NCBI RefSeq assembly: GCF_029906345.1
Contig: NZ_JARYGY010000005.1
Location: 424,641-488,640, forward strand
DNA: 64,000 nt
Reading direction: 5' to 3'
From: Aquimarina mycalae
Lineage (GTDB): Bacteria > Bacteroidota > Bacteroidia > Flavobacteriales > Flavobacteriaceae
Shown here: positions 44,174 through 53,653 of the stretch, one piece after another
Layout: the number at the start of each line of letters is the position of its first letter
How positions within the stretch are numbered: the stretch's first letter is position 1
The notes under the pieces: generated by a model
The model's database searches: none
The model's input: the letters and a program-made list of their open reading frames with translations, nothing else
What the model was told of the DNA's origin: nothing
Program-made: the position numbers and the translations under genes

Positions 44174-46636
44174 TTGAAAAATCTTCACTCGCTCCTCATT
44201 GTTTGTTTAGTTTTTATAAGCTTCAGTACTTTAGCACAAGACGCCGTTGTAAAAGGTGTAATTTTAGATGAGTCAAATAGGCCAATATCAGGAGCTAATA
44301 TCTCATTTGAAAACGACGGTACTCTATCTAATGAAAATGGTGTATACGTGCTTAACATTCCTTCAAATAAGGATGTAACGATAAAAATAAGTTATATAGG
44401 TCTAAAAGATATCACCTTCACCATTAATCTAAAAGAAAATCAGCAATATGAGCTAAATCCAATACTAAAAACCGATATAGAACAAATCAGTGAAGTTGTG
44501 ATTACGGGCCGAGAACAAAAAATAGTAGAAGGAATCATCACTTTAGATCCCGAAACCATACGTGTCACTCCATCCGCTAATGCTGGTGTAGAAGGATTGT
44601 TAAAAACACTTCCTGGAGTAAGTTCTAATAATGAACTAAGTACGCAATACACTGTTAGAGGAGGGAATTTTGATGAAAATCTTGTATATGTCAATGAGAT
44701 AGAAGTTTATAGACCCTTCTTAATTCGCTCTGGGCAGCAAGAAGGATTAAGTTTTGTAAACACTGATCTGGTTAGAAATGTAGATTTCTCTGCTGGAGGG
44801 TTTCAAGCAAAATATGGAGACAAACTTTCTTCAGTATTAGATATTACTTACCGAAGACCGACAAGATTCGATCTAACAGCGAATTTAAGTTTACTAGGAG
44901 GTAGTATAGCAGCAGGTGGAATCACTAAAGATAAAAAATTTGCTGGAGTCGTTGGTGTACGTTATCGCGACAATAGTCTTTTGGTAGATGCTCGACAAAC
45001 AGAAACTAATTTCAGACCTAGGTTTGCTGATGTTCAAACCTATCTTTCTTATAATTTTTCTGAAAAATTTGAATTAGGCTTTCTTGGTAATATCGCCATT
45101 AACAGATACGATTATGAACCGTTAACTCGTCAAACAAATTTTGGTACCATTACAGAACCTATAGCTCTAACTGTTGTTTACGATGGTCAGGAGGAAGATC
45201 GATATGAAACATATTTTGGTGCTTTAAAAGGTACATATCAAGCTAATGACAATTTAACTTTAAAATTAATTGGATCCGTATATCATACACAAGAACAAGA
45301 ACATTTTGATATTTTCGCTCAATATTTTCTTGGAGCGGTTAATACAGATATTGGTAGTGAAGACCTTGGAGACGTAGAGTTTAGCGAAGGTATCGGATCT
45401 CAACTGACACATGCGAGAAATGACCTTGATGCTTTGATTTTTAATTTAGAGCATAAAGGAACCTATATTGCAGACGAACATCAAATTGATTGGGGAATAA
45501 AATATACCTCAGAGGATATCAGAGATAGAATTCAGGAGTATGAGGTTATAGATTCTGTTGGATTTTCCATTAGACCACCTGGAACATTCATCAACGATCA
45601 ACCATACAACCCTAACGCAAGTCCAATTGTACCTTTCACAAGTGTAAGAGCTACAAACATGGTAAACATTGACAGGTTTTCGGGATATGCTCAATATAGT
45701 TTACGAACTAATCTAAAAGAACATGAAATTTGGGCAAATGTTGGAGTTAGAGCACATAATTGGAATGTTTCTGGAGATGGAATTACCAGTAATTTTCAAA
45801 CCGTTTTTAGTCCAAGAGCTCAATTAGCTATTAAACCTGATTGGAAAGCAGATATGATATTTCGTCTTTCTGGTGGGTGGTATCATCAACCTCCATTTTA
45901 CAGAGAACTTAGAGATTTTCAAGGAACCGTACAACCAAGTGTAAAAGCTCAGCAATCCATTCATATTGTAGCAGGTAATGATTATAGCTTTAATATGTGG
46001 AATAGACCGTTTAAACTAACCACAGAGTTATACTATAAAACGCTTACAGATGTCAACACGTACACCATAGAAAACGTACGTATTCGATATCGAGCTAATA
46101 ATAATGCCGAAGCATATGCTACAGGTTTTGATCTTAGACTTAATGGTGAATTTGTACCTGGAACTGAAAGTTGGTTTAGTTTAGGTCTTCTTAAAACTGA
46201 AGAAAATCAGGATAACAGAGGATATATTGATAGACCAACAGATCAAAGGGTTAAAGTTGGTGCGCTATTTCAGGATTATGTCCCAACAATTCCTAATTTA
46301 AAAATGTATCTCAATCTTGTATATCAAACTGGATTACCAGGAGGATCTCCAACCAATGCAGATCCTTATAATTTCCAAACTAGATTACGTGATTACAGAA
46401 GAGCTGACCTGGGTATTTCTTATATAATAGTAGATCAAAAAATCCGACGAAAAGAAGGAAGTTTCTTTAATAAATTCAAAGAATTAAATATTGGGTTTGA
46501 AATATTTAATCTTTTTGACAACCTTAATTCTATAACAAATACTTTTGTTAGGGATGCCGCTTCAAAACAACAATTTGCCATTCCGAATTTCTTAACGCAA
46601 CGAGTTTTTAATGTACGATTGGGAATGAAGTTTTAA
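44174..46636 (+). CDS. TonB-dependent outer-membrane receptor
   Basis: An 820-residue receptor that starts at a TTG (44174) directly in front of the signal peptide (LLIVCLVFISFSTLAQD). After the signal peptide comes a carboxypeptidase-regulatory-like domain (about residues 25-100; VVKGVILDESNRPISGANIS), then the plug domain (about 120-230; YTVRGGNFDENLVYVNEIEV) and the beta-barrel to the C-terminus, which ends in Phe as outer-membrane proteins do. It imports a substrate with energy from TonB; no SusD partner is next to it, so it is not a classical glycan utilisation pair. The substrate is unknown. Its stop overlaps the cysteine desulfurase stop by 4 bases on the opposite strand. Confidence 0.92.
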   Translation: MKNLHSLLIVCLVFISFSTLAQDAVVKGVILDESNRPISGANISFENDGTLSNENGVYVLNIPSNKDVTIKISYIGLKDITFTINLKENQQYELNPILKTDIEQISEVVITGREQKIVEGIITLDPETIRVTPSANAGVEGLLKTLPGVSSNNELSTQYTVRGGNFDENLVYVNEIEVYRPFLIRSGQQEGLSFVNTDLVRNVDFSAGGFQAKYGDKLSSVLDITYRRPTRFDLTANLSLLGGSIAAGGITKDKKFAGVVGVRYRDNSLLVDARQTETNFRPRFADVQTYLSYNFSEKFELGFLGNIAINRYDYEPLTRQTNFGTITEPIALTVVYDGQEEDRYETYFGALKGTYQANDNLTLKLIGSVYHTQEQEHFDIFAQYFLGAVNTDIGSEDLGDVEFSEGIGSQLTHARNDLDALIFNLEHKGTYIADEHQIDWGIKYTSEDIRDRIQEYEVIDSVGFSIRPPGTFINDQPYNPNASPIVPFTSVRATNMVNIDRFSGYAQYSLRTNLKEHEIWANVGVRAHNWNVSGDGITSNFQTVFSPRAQLAIKPDWKADMIFRLSGGWYHQPPFYRELRDFQGTVQPSVKAQQSIHIVAGNDYSFNMWNRPFKLTTELYYKTLTDVNTYTIENVRIRYRANNNAEAYATGFDLRLNGEFVPGTESWFSLGLLKTEENQDNRGYIDRPTDQRVKVGALFQDYVPTIPNLKMYLNLVYQTGLPGGSPTNADPYNFQTRLRDYRRADLGISYIIVDQKIRRKEGSFFNKFKELNIGFEIFNLFDNLNSITNTFVRDAASKQQFAIPNFLTQRVFNVRLGMKF

Positions 46637-47781
46637 TCCTGCATAAACTCTTTTAAAACACTAACCACATAGTCAACTTCTTCTTTGGTATTAAACTTTG
46701 AAAAAGAAAATCTAACAGAAGGTTTTAACATATCTTCTTCAGAAAGGATTTCTGTAAGTACATGAGAGCCTTTGCCACTTCCACTCTGACAAGCACTTCC
46801 TTTAGAACAAGCTATTCCTTTAATATCTAATTGAAATAACAGAATACCTGCTTTTTCTTGGGATATAGGAAGACAGACGTTTATTAAAGTATATGTGCTA
46901 TGTTCTAAATCACAACAATTAGCATTAAACTTCACACCTTCAATATTTTCTTTTAACTGATCAACAAAATATTGTTTAAGGTTAGAAATGTATGCTTTTT
47001 CTTCATCCATATGCTCATATGACAACCTCAATGCCTCATCCATTCCTACAATATTATGAACACCTTCAGTTCCTCCGCGATATCCTCTCTCCTGCTCTCC
47101 TCCATAAATAAGAGGTTTTAAACCAGAGTTTTTCCTAATATAGGCAAAACCAACTCCTTTTGGCCCATGAAATTTATGTGCACTAACCGCTGTAAAGTCA
47201 ACATCTAATTCATTAAGATTCACATCAAGATGTCCTATAGATTGCACCATATCACTATGAAAAAGTGCTTCATATTGCTTACAAAAGCTTCCTACTTTTT
47301 GAATATTTAAAATAGTACCAACTTCGTTATTTACATGCATCAAACTTACTAAGGTCTTTTCTGAAGAATTCTTTAATAAATCCTCTAAATGCCCATAATC
47401 TATAGATCCATTACTTTGAATATTTACATAGCTTACCGAAATATCAGTATTTGCCTGTATTTCCTGAACTGTATGCAAAACTGCATGATGTTCTATCTTA
47501 GAAGTAATAATATGCTTTACTCCCAAATCCCTCACTGCACTATTTAAAGCTAAATTATCAGCTTCAGTTCCTCCAGACGTAAAAATAATCTCGGATGCCT
47601 TAACACCTAAATATTTAGCTATGTTCTTACGAGCTTGTTCAATATGATTCTTGGCAGATCTACCAAATCCATGAGTAGAAGAAGGATTCCCGTAATCCTC
47701 TCTTAAAACAGTAATCATTCTATCAATTACTTCTGGACGCAATTGCGTGGTTGCCGCGCTATCGAAATAAACCTTTTGCAT
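46633..47781 (-). CDS. Cysteine desulfurase (IscS/NifS class)
   Basis: A 382-residue pyridoxal-phosphate enzyme. The cofactor lysine is Lys203 in SAHKFHGPKG, the conserved His is in SKIEHHAVLH, and the cysteine that carries the persulfide is probably Cys331 in GSACQSGSG. The protein has the IscS/NifS lobe plan (FDSAATTQLRPEVI at the start; GNPSSTHGFG). It takes sulfur from cysteine for Fe-S clusters or thiolated tRNA. No isc or suf gene is adjacent, so its exact delivery target is open. Confidence 0.92.
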   Translation of the reverse strand: MQKVYFDSAATTQLRPEVIDRMITVLREDYGNPSSTHGFGRSAKNHIEQARKNIAKYLGVKASEIIFTSGGTEADNLALNSAVRDLGVKHIITSKIEHHAVLHTVQEIQANTDISVSYVNIQSNGSIDYGHLEDLLKNSSEKTLVSLMHVNNEVGTILNIQKVGSFCKQYEALFHSDMVQSIGHLDVNLNELDVDFTAVSAHKFHGPKGVGFAYIRKNSGLKPLIYGGEQERGYRGGTEGVHNIVGMDEALRLSYEHMDEEKAYISNLKQYFVDQLKENIEGVKFNANCCDLEHSTYTLINVCLPISQEKAGILLFQLDIKGIACSKGSACQSGSGKGSHVLTEILSEEDMLKPSVRFSFSKFNTKEEVDYVVSVLKEFMQD

Positions 47782-48087
47782 TAAATTTAAAAAATTAGTT
47801 ATTGATCAGTGAAAAATTCTAATTAATGCAAAAATGAGCTATGACTTTTATCATATCTTCATTTTACATCCGCAAATCTAATTCAAATAAAATTATTTTC
47901 CTCACCACACGTTATAATCTTTCAATTCCTTTATTTTTGTCGAAACATTAAAAAAAGTAGAACAAACTAAACATGTGCGATTTTTGTTCGTCTTTATCAT
48001 ACATAACTCTTTTTTGGAAATTATGATCTGATAAAATTTTTCAAGAATAAAAAAAATAATTTGTTACTAACTTTCAAAATACAATCA

Positions 48088-49197
48088 GTGAAAAAGCTAT
48101 TTCTTTTACTTATATCCTTAACTATTGTTTCTTGTGATGATGGAGATATTATCGTAACTAGTTTTGAGTTTGATGATGTTGACCTGCAACTTTGTAAAGG
48201 CTCTGCTACTGATGAATTTGTATTCTTTAAAATTAATACATCTATAAATGAAGCAATCTCTTATAACTTTATAGATGCAGAATATTCAGATACCATTCCT
48301 ACAACAACACCTATAACTTTTGAATTATCAAATACTGATAATGGTTTTACATATAGACAATTTAACAATACTATTACAGCTGATTACTATTGTAGTAACA
48401 TACCAGACAGTAATATTATAGTAACTGAAGAGTTGATAGGTGTTTCTGGACAAACAGAAATCATTAATGAAATTGTCAATGAAGATGATAATGATGGTGT
48501 AGCATCAGCTTTAGAAGCTCCTGATATGATTGAACCAGATGAAGACATGGACAATGATGGTGTACCAAACTATCTGGATGATGAAATAGACGATCCTATG
48601 ATTGGAGATGTGAACAATATGATTGAAGATGGATACAATCACGATGATGATAACATCCCTAGTTTTAAGGATCAGGACGATGATAATGATAATGTACTAA
48701 CAAGTGTAGAATTACCTAATAACGATCCTAATGATGAAAGTTTTCTAGATACTGATGGTGATAACATTCCTAATTATATTGATGAAGATGATGATGGAGA
48801 TGGGATATTGACAAGAAATGAAGATTTTGATGGTAATGGAAATCCAAGGGATGATGATTATGATAACGATGGTATTGCTAATTTTCTTGATGACGATGAT
48901 GATGATGATGGAATTCTTACTATCAATGAAGATGCGAATAACGATGGTGATCCTACAAACGATGATAGTGATGGAGATATGATTCCAGATTATTTAGACA
49001 CAGACAATGACAGTGATGAAAACAATCCTAACGCAGATGTACCTTCTAGTCTTGATAATACTGTAATTACTACTTTTAGGACTACTTTGTCAATTACAGA
49101 CATTATTCTAAATGAGGTAAATGATCAATTCGAAGATAAAAACTTTTCTTTTGGTTTTAGAGATGAGATTATCCCTAAGACTACCAAAAAAAACTAG
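48088..49197 (+). CDS. Lipoprotein with Asp-rich calcium-binding repeats
   Basis: I choose the GTG at 48088, which puts KKLFLLLISLTIVSC at the start and gives a proper lipoprotein signal; an upstream TTG at 48061 is less likely. The 369-residue product has a ~120-residue N-terminal domain shared with the next gene (DGDIIVTSFEFDDVDLQLC; FVFFKINTSINEAISYNF; CSNIPDSNIIVTEELIG). After that, residues ~145-330 are thrombospondin type-3-like repeats of the DxDxDG form (DNDGVPNYLDDE; DEDDDGDGILTRNED), which bind calcium. The C-terminus is a short normal domain. It should be a lipid-anchored envelope protein; the function is unknown. Confidence 0.8.
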   Translation: MKKLFLLLISLTIVSCDDGDIIVTSFEFDDVDLQLCKGSATDEFVFFKINTSINEAISYNFIDAEYSDTIPTTTPITFELSNTDNGFTYRQFNNTITADYYCSNIPDSNIIVTEELIGVSGQTEIINEIVNEDDNDGVASALEAPDMIEPDEDMDNDGVPNYLDDEIDDPMIGDVNNMIEDGYNHDDDNIPSFKDQDDDNDNVLTSVELPNNDPNDESFLDTDGDNIPNYIDEDDDGDGILTRNEDFDGNGNPRDDDYDNDGIANFLDDDDDDDGILTINEDANNDGDPTNDDSDGDMIPDYLDTDNDSDENNPNADVPSSLDNTVITTFRTTLSITDIILNEVNDQFEDKNFSFGFRDEIIPKTTKKN

Positions 49198-49206
49198 ATT
49201 AATATT

Positions 49207-49755
49207 ATGATTAACAAATTAAGTGTTTTATTATTACTTGTTCTTTTTTCGATTAGTTGTAGTGAAGGAGATATTATTGATATCTCTGTAGATCTTAACG
49301 GAGATTTACAGCATTGTTCTAATGAAAATGATAATACTTTTGTATTCTTCACAATAGAATCAGAAACCAATAGATCATTATCTGTAAATTTTTCAAGTTC
49401 TAGTTTTATAATTACTCCGACTACCGTTGCGGACATCTCTATAACAGAACCCACTATAATAACTCTAAATACTACAAGTAATCAATTCTTATATAGAGAA
49501 TTTGACACGATGATTAATGGGAGTGAGTATTTCTGTAGTAGCATCCCTCCTAGTAATGTTAATGTAACTCAGGAATTAGTTAGTTCTAATGGAACCGCAG
49601 AAATTACATACGTTTTGACGGATGATACCAGTCCGACTGAAACTATTTACGCTAGAACGGTAACATTAAAAGGGGTTACTTTAGAAGGTAATGGTATAGC
49701 TATTAGGAGAGAAATTTTAGAATTAGGATCGGATAACATCAGTATCCCTAAATAA
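49207..49755 (+). CDS. Lipoprotein, short paralogue without Asp-rich repeats
   Basis: A 182-residue lipoprotein (LLLLVLFSISCSEGD) that starts 9 bases after the previous stop. Its ~120-residue N-terminal domain parallels that of the larger neighbour (EGDIIDISVDLNGDLQHC; FVFFTIESETNRSLSVNF; CSSIPPSNVNVTQELVS), with the two conserved Cys in the same places, probably a disulfide. The C-terminal 50 residues replace the Asp-rich region with ordinary strands. The stop lies in a 20-base palindrome shared with the convergent gene. Confidence 0.78.
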   Translation: MINKLSVLLLLVLFSISCSEGDIIDISVDLNGDLQHCSNENDNTFVFFTIESETNRSLSVNFSSSSFIITPTTVADISITEPTIITLNTTSNQFLYREFDTMINGSEYFCSSIPPSNVNVTQELVSSNGTAEITYVLTDDTSPTETIYARTVTLKGVTLEGNGIAIRREILELGSDNISIPK

Positions 49756-49765
49756 TTATTTAGGG
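49746..49765. repeat. 20-base palindrome holding both stop codons
   Basis: A perfect palindrome, CCCTAAATAA and its complement, spans the ends of two convergent genes. Both proteins end Pro-Lys-stop in it, with TAA at 49753-49755 (plus) and TAA at 49758-49756 (minus) directly abutting. It may also fold as a small hairpin terminator, since there is no other space between the genes. Confidence 0.8.
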
Positions 49766-50307
49766 TTCTGAACTATGTATACTTCCATTGCACCAAGACC
49801 ATATTTTTTATAGTCAGCGTCAGATATTCTTATATTGTCATATCTACCAAACAAATACTTAAGCTCCTCTTTAAGAACACCTTGACCAACTCCATGAATA
49901 AAAACAACACGAGGAATCCGTTTGTTTATTGCAAAATCCAATTGTCTTTTTGCTGTATCTAATTGTAGCATTACCATTTCATGATTTGTCATTCCTTTAG
50001 TAGATTTCACTAATTTATGCACATGAAGGTCTACTTCCATAGGTGGTATACTGCGTTCTTTAGGTTTTTGAATTGGTCTTTTGGGTTTTTTCTTAAAAAC
50101 TTCTTTTTCCTGAAGATTCTTTTGTACTTCTTCATATGAAGGAGCAATCAAACTATCTGATTTTTCTATCACTAATTCACTCATCGTAAAAGTCATATCA
50201 AAACCATCTTCTGATGCTATAGTAACCTCATTTCCTACTACGGCTATAACAATTCCCTCAATCGGTTCATCTAATACTGATACTTTATCTCCAACCTTAA
50301 TCATCAT
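49756..50307 (-). CDS. Smr-domain protein with DUF2027-like N-terminus
   Basis: A 183-residue protein. The N-terminal ~60 residues form small SH3-like beta strands (KVGDKVSVLDEPIEGIVIAV). After a basic Lys/Pro linker, residues ~90-183 are an Smr domain: EVDLHVHKLV (the HxH-type start), then VVFIHGVGQGVLKEELKYLF. Smr domains have nicking or RNA-cleaving activity in relatives; the first motif is DLHVHK. It is followed upstream on the same strand, after 3 bases, by a small membrane-protein gene, and its stop abuts that of a convergent lipoprotein gene. Confidence 0.85.
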   Translation of the reverse strand: MMIKVGDKVSVLDEPIEGIVIAVVGNEVTIASEDGFDMTFTMSELVIEKSDSLIAPSYEEVQKNLQEKEVFKKKPKRPIQKPKERSIPPMEVDLHVHKLVKSTKGMTNHEMVMLQLDTAKRQLDFAINKRIPRVVFIHGVGQGVLKEELKYLFGRYDNIRISDADYKKYGLGAMEVYIVQNPK

Positions 50308-50310
50308 TAC

Positions 50311-50538
50311 TTATTCTTCTTCCTCCAGGCTTTCTTTACGACTTACATCAACACTCTGCTCATTTGATCTGGATAACAAACTAGTATTGATCAGAAATAA
50401 TCCACTCATTAAACAAACAATACCAACGCTTTGTAGATAATAATTTTTTTGAGAAGCACCTATTTCACTAATTAACAAAACCGCACCTCCAACTATAAGA
50501 AGTAAACTAATTATTTTTTTTAACTTCATCCTGTTCAT
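50311..50538 (-). CDS. Small membrane protein with two helices
   Basis: A 75-residue protein with two hydrophobic segments at about residues 8-25 (IISLLLIVGGAVLLIS) and 34-54 (SVGIVCLMSGLFLINT), and a charged C-terminal tail ending in EEE. It precedes the Smr gene by 3 bases and is likely cotranscribed with it. No family is recognised. Confidence 0.65.
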   Translation of the reverse strand: MNRMKLKKIISLLLIVGGAVLLISEIGASQKNYYLQSVGIVCLMSGLFLINTSLLSRSNEQSVDVSRKESLEEEE

Positions 50539-50634
50539 TCTGCAAAAGTATCAAATTATAGAATTTTCTGCACATTAATTTTTTGAATACTCAAATTGCG
50601 TATATTGTGGTGCTTAATCATAAATTGACAGTGT

Positions 50635-50919
50635 TTGGAAAAATATATGTTACCCTGCATAAACAAGAAAATCTTCGGTGTTGATTGTTTGGGTTGTGGC
50701 ATGCAAAGAGCAATTGCTCTTCTTTTAAAAGGTGAATTTGCAGCTGCATTTCATATGTATCCTGCTATTTACCCCTTATTATTTCTTCTTTTATTTTTAG
50801 GGTTCAATTTTTTTGTTAAATTTAAAAACGATTGGTTCGTTAAAATGGGCCTGCTATTAATAACTGTACTTACAATGGTTGTGAGTTATATAATCAAAAT
50901 GAAATTTATTTTCAATTAA
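50635..50919 (+). CDS. DUF2752 membrane protein, copy 1
   Basis: A 94-residue membrane protein. The DUF2752 hallmark GVDCLGCGMQRAIALLLKGE is followed by two hydrophobic segments. The start could be the TTG at 50635 or the ATG at 50647; the choice does not alter the domain. The two Cys in the motif may form a metal or redox site; the family has no known function. It is the first of four small membrane-protein genes here (50635-52062), two of them DUF2752. Confidence 0.78.
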   Translation: MEKYMLPCINKKIFGVDCLGCGMQRAIALLLKGEFAAAFHMYPAIYPLLFLLLFLGFNFFVKFKNDWFVKMGLLLITVLTMVVSYIIKMKFIFN

Positions 50920-50932
50920 TCAACTATTCATT

Positions 50933-51253
50933 ATGGAAAAACAAACGTTACCTAACTCTACACTAATCCTTGTTTTTGGTATCCTATCTATTGTAGGATG
51001 CTGTTGCTATGGAATAGGAATTATTTTTGCAATTGTAGCATTAGTACTTGCCAAAAAAGCAACTGCTTTATATACTGAAAGCCCAGAATTATATTCAGGA
51101 CATCAGAATGTTAAAACAGGTAAAATATTAGCGATTATCGGTTTAATATTGAGTGTCATCTATTTTGGATATATCATCTGGTTATTTACCACTATAGGAT
51201 ACGATGGTATCTTGGAAATGCAAAAAGAAATGATGGAACAATATGGAGGGTAA
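50933..51253 (+). CDS. CCC-motif membrane protein
   Basis: A 106-residue protein with two membrane segments (LILVFGILSIVGCCCYGIGI and KILAIIGLILSVIYFGYIIW) that carries three adjacent Cys (residues 23-25) in the first. This family is common in Flavobacteria and is named for that motif. The short loop between helices has a charged TALYTESPELYSGH segment. It begins 13 bases after the DUF2752 gene and is followed by a terminator. The function is not established. Confidence 0.78.
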   Translation: MEKQTLPNSTLILVFGILSIVGCCCYGIGIIFAIVALVLAKKATALYTESPELYSGHQNVKTGKILAIIGLILSVIYFGYIIWLFTTIGYDGILEMQKEMMEQYGG

Positions 51254-51276
51254 TTCATTAACATAAAAATTAAACG

Positions 51277-51310
51277 AAACTGCCTAGGTATAAATTCTTA
51301 GGCAGTTTTT
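51277..51310 (+). terminator. Rho-independent terminator
   Basis: A 10-bp perfect stem (51277-51286 with 51299-51308) with a T run through 51310, between the CCC-motif gene and the CD225 gene. Confidence 0.82.
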
Positions 51311-51362
51311 ATCTAAATCTTTTACATAAATAAAATAAACTTGAATTTTTAAAATCAAATAT

Positions 51363-51641
51363 ATGGAAGCTAATCAACCAAGACCCAACAATCACCTAGC
51401 CTTAGCAATTATCTCTACAATATTATGTTGTCTAATTACTGGTATAGTAAGTATTATTTATTCTACACAGGTAAACACAAAATATGATGCAGGAGATTAT
51501 GAAGGCGCCATGGCAGCCTCAAAAAATGCTAAATTATGGGGGTTAATCGGAATTATTGGAGGTGTTGCTGTTTGGATAGTGATGTTCTTAATATATGGTG
51601 TAGCATTATTTAGCGTCTTAGGTGCTAATGGAAATTTCTAA
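51363..51641 (+). CDS. CD225/dispanin-like membrane protein
   Basis: A 92-residue protein with two hydrophobic segments. The first (LALAIISTILCCLITGIVSI) and the loop that follows (YSTQVNTKYDAGDYEGAMAA, then SKNAKLWGLIGIIGG) match the CD225/dispanin pattern, also found in the vertebrate interferon-induced transmembrane proteins. The bacterial role is unknown. The gene overlaps the following DUF2752 gene by 20 bases in another frame, so the two are coupled. Confidence 0.8.
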   Translation: MEANQPRPNNHLALAIISTILCCLITGIVSIIYSTQVNTKYDAGDYEGAMAASKNAKLWGLIGIIGGVAVWIVMFLIYGVALFSVLGANGNF

Positions 51642-52062
51642 AAACCGAATATCTACATATGTAAAGTATGGGTACTTTCTTGCAATTGTACCCGTATTTT
51701 TTTTGTTACGATACTACTACCTAAATGATCCTGCCTTGAATACTGGAAATAGTTATTTCCCAGGCTGTATCTTTCATTCGCTTACAGGTTATCATTGTCC
51801 TGGATGTGGTAGTCAACGTGCTATCCATGATTTACTAAATGGTAGAATCCTTCAAGCACTGCAGCATAATTTTTTATTCATTATACTTGCAATGGTTGTA
51901 GTTTTCAAAGGCTATTATTATATTTCTAAAAAAGTTTTCAATAAAAATATAACGGATTGGACCTACAATAAATATTTAACCTACGCAATTTTGATATTAG
52001 TGATTTCATATTGGATATTACGAAATATCCCAGTTGCACCATTTTGTTATTTGGCTCCTTAG
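51622..52062 (+). CDS. DUF2752 membrane protein, copy 2
   Basis: A 146-residue membrane protein. It has an N-terminal helix (YGYFLAIVPVFFLLRYYYL), then the DUF2752 motif (FHSLTGYHCPGCGSQRAIHD) and two more hydrophobic segments. The motif is fuller than in copy 1, which lacks the N-terminal helix. The start could be 51622 or the in-frame ATG at 51628; both overlap the CD225 gene. The function is unknown. Confidence 0.78.
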   Translation: MLMEISKNRISTYVKYGYFLAIVPVFFLLRYYYLNDPALNTGNSYFPGCIFHSLTGYHCPGCGSQRAIHDLLNGRILQALQHNFLFIILAMVVVFKGYYYISKKVFNKNITDWTYNKYLTYAILILVISYWILRNIPVAPFCYLAP

Positions 52063-52080
52063 AAAGCAATATGTATATAA

Positions 52081-52119
52081 AAAAATGTCACTGACAAATA
52101 TACTTCATCAATGACATTT
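52081..52119 (-). terminator. Terminator of the ornithine aminotransferase gene
   Basis: An 8-bp stem (52083-52090 with 52112-52119) with a 21-base loop. On the reverse strand it runs into a T tract (A run on the plus strand from 52079), so it fits rocD, which ends at 52145. Confidence 0.6.
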
Positions 52120-52144
52120 ATTATTTTAAAATAAATACTATAAG

Positions 52145-53389
52145 TTATACCTCAAATTCCTTAAGTGTCTTTGTTATAATCCCAACACAATCTAACAATT
52201 GTTCTTTATTCATTACTAATGGCGGTGCAAAACGAATAATATTACCGTGAGTTGGTTTTGCCAACAAACCATTTTCTTTTAGAGCCACACAAATATTCCA
52301 AGCCGTTTCACTCTCTTCATCATCATTAATAACAATTGCATTTAACAACCCTTTACCACGAACTAAATTAACGATATTAGATGTTTGTATATATGTATCA
52401 AGTTCTGATCTGAATAATTGACCTAGTTCTTCTGCATTCTCAGCAAGTTTCTCATCTCTAACGACTTCTAATGCAGCCATAGCAACCGCAGCTGCAACAG
52501 GGTTACCTCCAAATGTACTTCCATGATTACCTGGCTTAATTACACCCATGATATGATCATCAGCTAAAACTCCAGAAACAGGATATGCTCCTCCGCTTAA
52601 TGCCTTGCCTAAAATCAGCACATCTGGTTTTACATTTTCATGATCAACCGCTAATAATTTTCCAGTTCGTGCAATTCCAGTTTGCACTTCATCTGCAATA
52701 AATAATACACCATGTTTTTTACATAAAGCTTTAGCTCTTGACAAGTAATCTTCAGAAGGTACATATACGCCTGCTTCACCTTGTATTGGCTCTACTAAAA
52801 ACCCAGCTACATTAGTATTATTTTCTAACGCTTCTTCTAAGGCTTTCAAATTATCATATTCAATTTTGATAAATCCTGCAGTATATGGTCCAAAGTTCTT
52901 TCTGGCAACAGGGTCATTAGAAAAAGAAATGATCGTAGTTGTTCTTCCGTGAAAATTATTTTCGCACACGATAATCTGTGCTTCATTTTCTGCAATACCC
53001 TTTTTCTCGTATGCCCATTTTCTACAAAGCTTTAATGCAGTTTCCACCGCTTCTGCTCCAGTATTCATTGGTAATAGCTTATCAAAACCAAAATACTCAG
53101 AAACAAATTTCTCATATTCTCCTAGCTTATCATTGTAGAACGCACGTGAGGTTAATGTTAATGTTTGCGCTTGCTCCATCATTGCTCCAACAATTTTTGG
53201 ATGGCAATGACCTTGATTTACCGCAGAATATGCACTTAAAAAATCATAATACTTTTTCCCTTCTACATCCCATACATATACACCTTCTCCTTTACTCAGT
53301 ACTACTGGTAATGGATGATAGTTATGAGCTCCATACTTGTTCTCTAAATCGATTGCTTGTTGCGAAGTTAATTTTTCTAAAACAGCCAT
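52145..53389 (-). CDS. rocD: Ornithine aminotransferase
   Basis: A 414-residue class III aminotransferase. The cofactor lysine is Lys262 in [11 protein letters not shown]; the substrate-site region includes [22 protein letters not shown] and [12 protein letters not shown]. The start reads [19 protein letters not shown], the usual opening of ornithine aminotransferase, which separates it from acetylornithine aminotransferases. It converts ornithine and 2-oxoglutarate to glutamate semialdehyde and glutamate, linking arginine and proline metabolism. It stands alone on the strand. Confidence 0.93.
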   Translation of the reverse strand: MAVLEKLTSQQAIDLENKYGAHNYHPLPVVLSKGEGVYVWDVEGKKYYDFLSAYSAVNQGHCHPKIVGAMMEQAQTLTLTSRAFYNDKLGEYEKFVSEYFGFDKLLPMNTGAEAVETALKLCRKWAYEKKGIAENEAQIIVCENNFHGRTTTIISFSNDPVARKNFGPYTAGFIKIEYDNLKALEEALENNTNVAGFLVEPIQGEAGVYVPSEDYLSRAKALCKKHGVLFIADEVQTGIARTGKLLAVDHENVKPDVLILGKALSGGAYPVSGVLADDHIMGVIKPGNHGSTFGGNPVAAAVAMAALEVVRDEKLAENAEELGQLFRSELDTYIQTSNIVNLVRGKGLLNAIVINDDEESETAWNICVALKENGLLAKPTHGNIIRFAPPLVMNKEQLLDCVGIITKTLKEFEV

Positions 53390-53653
53390 TTTTAATAATT
53401 TAAATTGATAAAATAACCATTCCTTCTCTACCTTTATCCTTTCGAAAAGACTCGAAAATTCAGCGTGGGAGAGAAATCATCCCTAAGAGAGTCGCAAATT
53501 ACTAAATCTTTATTGATTATTTAATTTTACACGTCATAATCCCTCATAATTTTCATTTTAGCAAATCCACACACAATTATCACATTAAAACACAAAAATT
53601 TCCGATTCCTGTAAAAGAAAAAAATGACCATTTTAGCTTAATTAATTGTGTTA

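Noticed and set aside
48500..49020. A CRISPR-like array suggested by repeated GATGATGATG-type DNA
   Set aside because: The repetition comes from Asp-rich coding repeats in frame; unit lengths vary and there are no spacers.
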